From the NCBI GenBank assembly GCA_003354225.1, contig PIVH01000522.1, forward strand, positions 1-5,540: a DNA stretch of 5,540 nt, in the 5' to 3' direction. The notes beneath the pieces were generated by a model. That model searched no databases. It had not been told where the DNA came from and saw only the letters and a program-made list of their open reading frames with translations. The translations under genes were made by a program, and so were the position numbers. Shown here one piece after another: positions 4,890 to 5,540 of this stretch; within the stretch, counting starts at the first letter, position 1; each line of letters starts with the position of its first letter. The DNA comes from Globobulimina sp. Its lineage: Eukaryota > Foraminifera > Rotaliida.

Positions 4890-5540
4890 ATGTCTGAGAC
4901 ATACTTATCATTGCTAATATTGGGCTTTGCCCGACGGGGAAGCATATGCTGTCCAGATATTTCCTCAGAAATAATTGATTTAATACTCATTTGTTACTGC
5001 GGCGATGAGATCAATCACAACCCATCAATGATCGAAACAACACAGATGAAAGCGAACCGATTGAATGAATATGTCTTTGCTATTGTGCACACCGTCAATT
5101 GGAGCAAAGTATTGCATTCCAATTATACAATCAACATTGCATCGAAGAGATCAATCGAGAAAATAAACAGTGCATTTACAGTCCCAATATTGTCTCACAA
5201 AGAATGTGCAAAACTGATTGAATTATCGGAATTGTATGGCTATGTCCACTGTGGCAATTTGAAAATACGAAGAAACAATACTCGAATGGTCACAAATGAT
5301 ATTATGTTTGGAGCAAAATTATATGAACGAATCAAATCAGTGTTGCCATCACAGTTCGAATATGACTGTAAAGTATGGCAATTGTGTGGTTTGAATGAGC
5401 GGTTCAGATTCTGTAAATATATCAAAGGACAAAAGTTCGGAATCCATTTTGACGAACAAATGATTGCATCGAAAAGAGAGCAGTCATTTTATACAGTAGT
5501 GTTCCGGATAAGAGGTACGCATATTAGTACTAAAATATAT
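4890..5540 (+). CDS. 2-oxoglutarate/Fe(II)-dependent oxygenase, prolyl-4-hydroxylase-like, N-terminal part (runs off window)
   Basis: The frame is open from ATG 4890 to the window edge (217 codons). An in-frame TGA at 4872 and no other upstream ATG support this start. Residues about 6-33 form a hydrophobic leader (LLILGFARRG, then PDISSEIIDLILICY). Residues 98 onward match the double-stranded beta-helix fold of the P4H family: an opening LSHKECAKLIELSE helix, an RRNNTRMVTND stretch, LYERIKSVLP, then GLNERFRFCKYIKGQKFGIHFDE. His186 and Asp188 are the first two iron ligands. The distal His and the 2-oxoglutarate-binding basic residue must lie downstream. Family knowledge: these enzymes hydroxylate a substrate, often a protein side chain, using O2 and 2-oxoglutarate; the substrate here is unknown. 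A splice donor is likely at 5515 (AGAG then GTACGC), because the expected GG-x-T strand does not follow in the open frame. A short upstream exon cannot be excluded. Confidence 0.85.
   Translation, partial: MSETYLSLLILGFARRGSICCPDISSEIIDLILICYCGDEINHNPSMIETTQMKANRLNEYVFAIVHTVNWSKVLHSNYTINIASKRSIEKINSAFTVPILSHKECAKLIELSELYGYVHCGNLKIRRNNTRMVTNDIMFGAKLYERIKSVLPSQFEYDCKVWQLCGLNERFRFCKYIKGQKFGIHFDEQMIASKREQSFYTVVFRIRGTHISTKIY

Noticed and set aside
4775-4990. 71-codon - strand frame
   Set aside because: Antisense shadow of the oxygenase leader.
5240-5425. 61-codon - strand frame
   Set aside because: Antisense shadow of the conserved oxygenase domain.

Overview
This is AT-rich eukaryotic nuclear DNA, most likely from a protist, with intron-split genes. 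There are no Shine-Dalgarno sites, operons or long bacterial-type reading frames. Open frames of 30-100 codons stop abruptly, and several join in phase across short GT..AG gaps of about 33-120 bases. Single-base gene models are therefore uncertain; exons are reported only where an open frame, plausible protein composition and splice signals agree.

The only protein I recognise is at the right end, on the + strand (4890 to the window edge). It is the N-terminal part of a prolyl-4-hydroxylase-like 2-oxoglutarate/Fe(II) oxygenase with the HxD iron-binding motif. Its short leader resembles a hydrophobic motif that I associate with amoeboid protists such as foraminifera; this taxonomic hint is weak. 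About 125 bases upstream, on the - strand, a divergent Ser/Asn-rich frame runs 4765-4328, so the two genes may share a promoter. A 34-base tandem repeat lies just beyond its stop codon.

Positions 3593-4029 (+) hold two open frames that join in phase across a 59-base intron starting GTGAGT and would encode a small membrane-type protein. Positions 3560-1910 (-) hold a chain of short open frames that looks like one multi-exon gene or its remains. A 135-base tandem duplication (about 2903-3200) sits in one of its gaps. A near-perfect inverted repeat (2199-2333) sits where the frame meets either a stop codon or a GTGAGT splice donor.

Positions 1743-713 (-) hold a second chain: a Cys-rich frame, an acidic frame, a short aromatic frame, then two exons joined by an 81-base intron and followed by AATAAA. 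Positions 542-97 hold a further - strand exon and an ambiguous frame, next to a cluster of TTCCGCA words. No tRNA, rRNA, CRISPR array or recognisable transposase was seen. Apart from the oxygenase, every product is unidentified.
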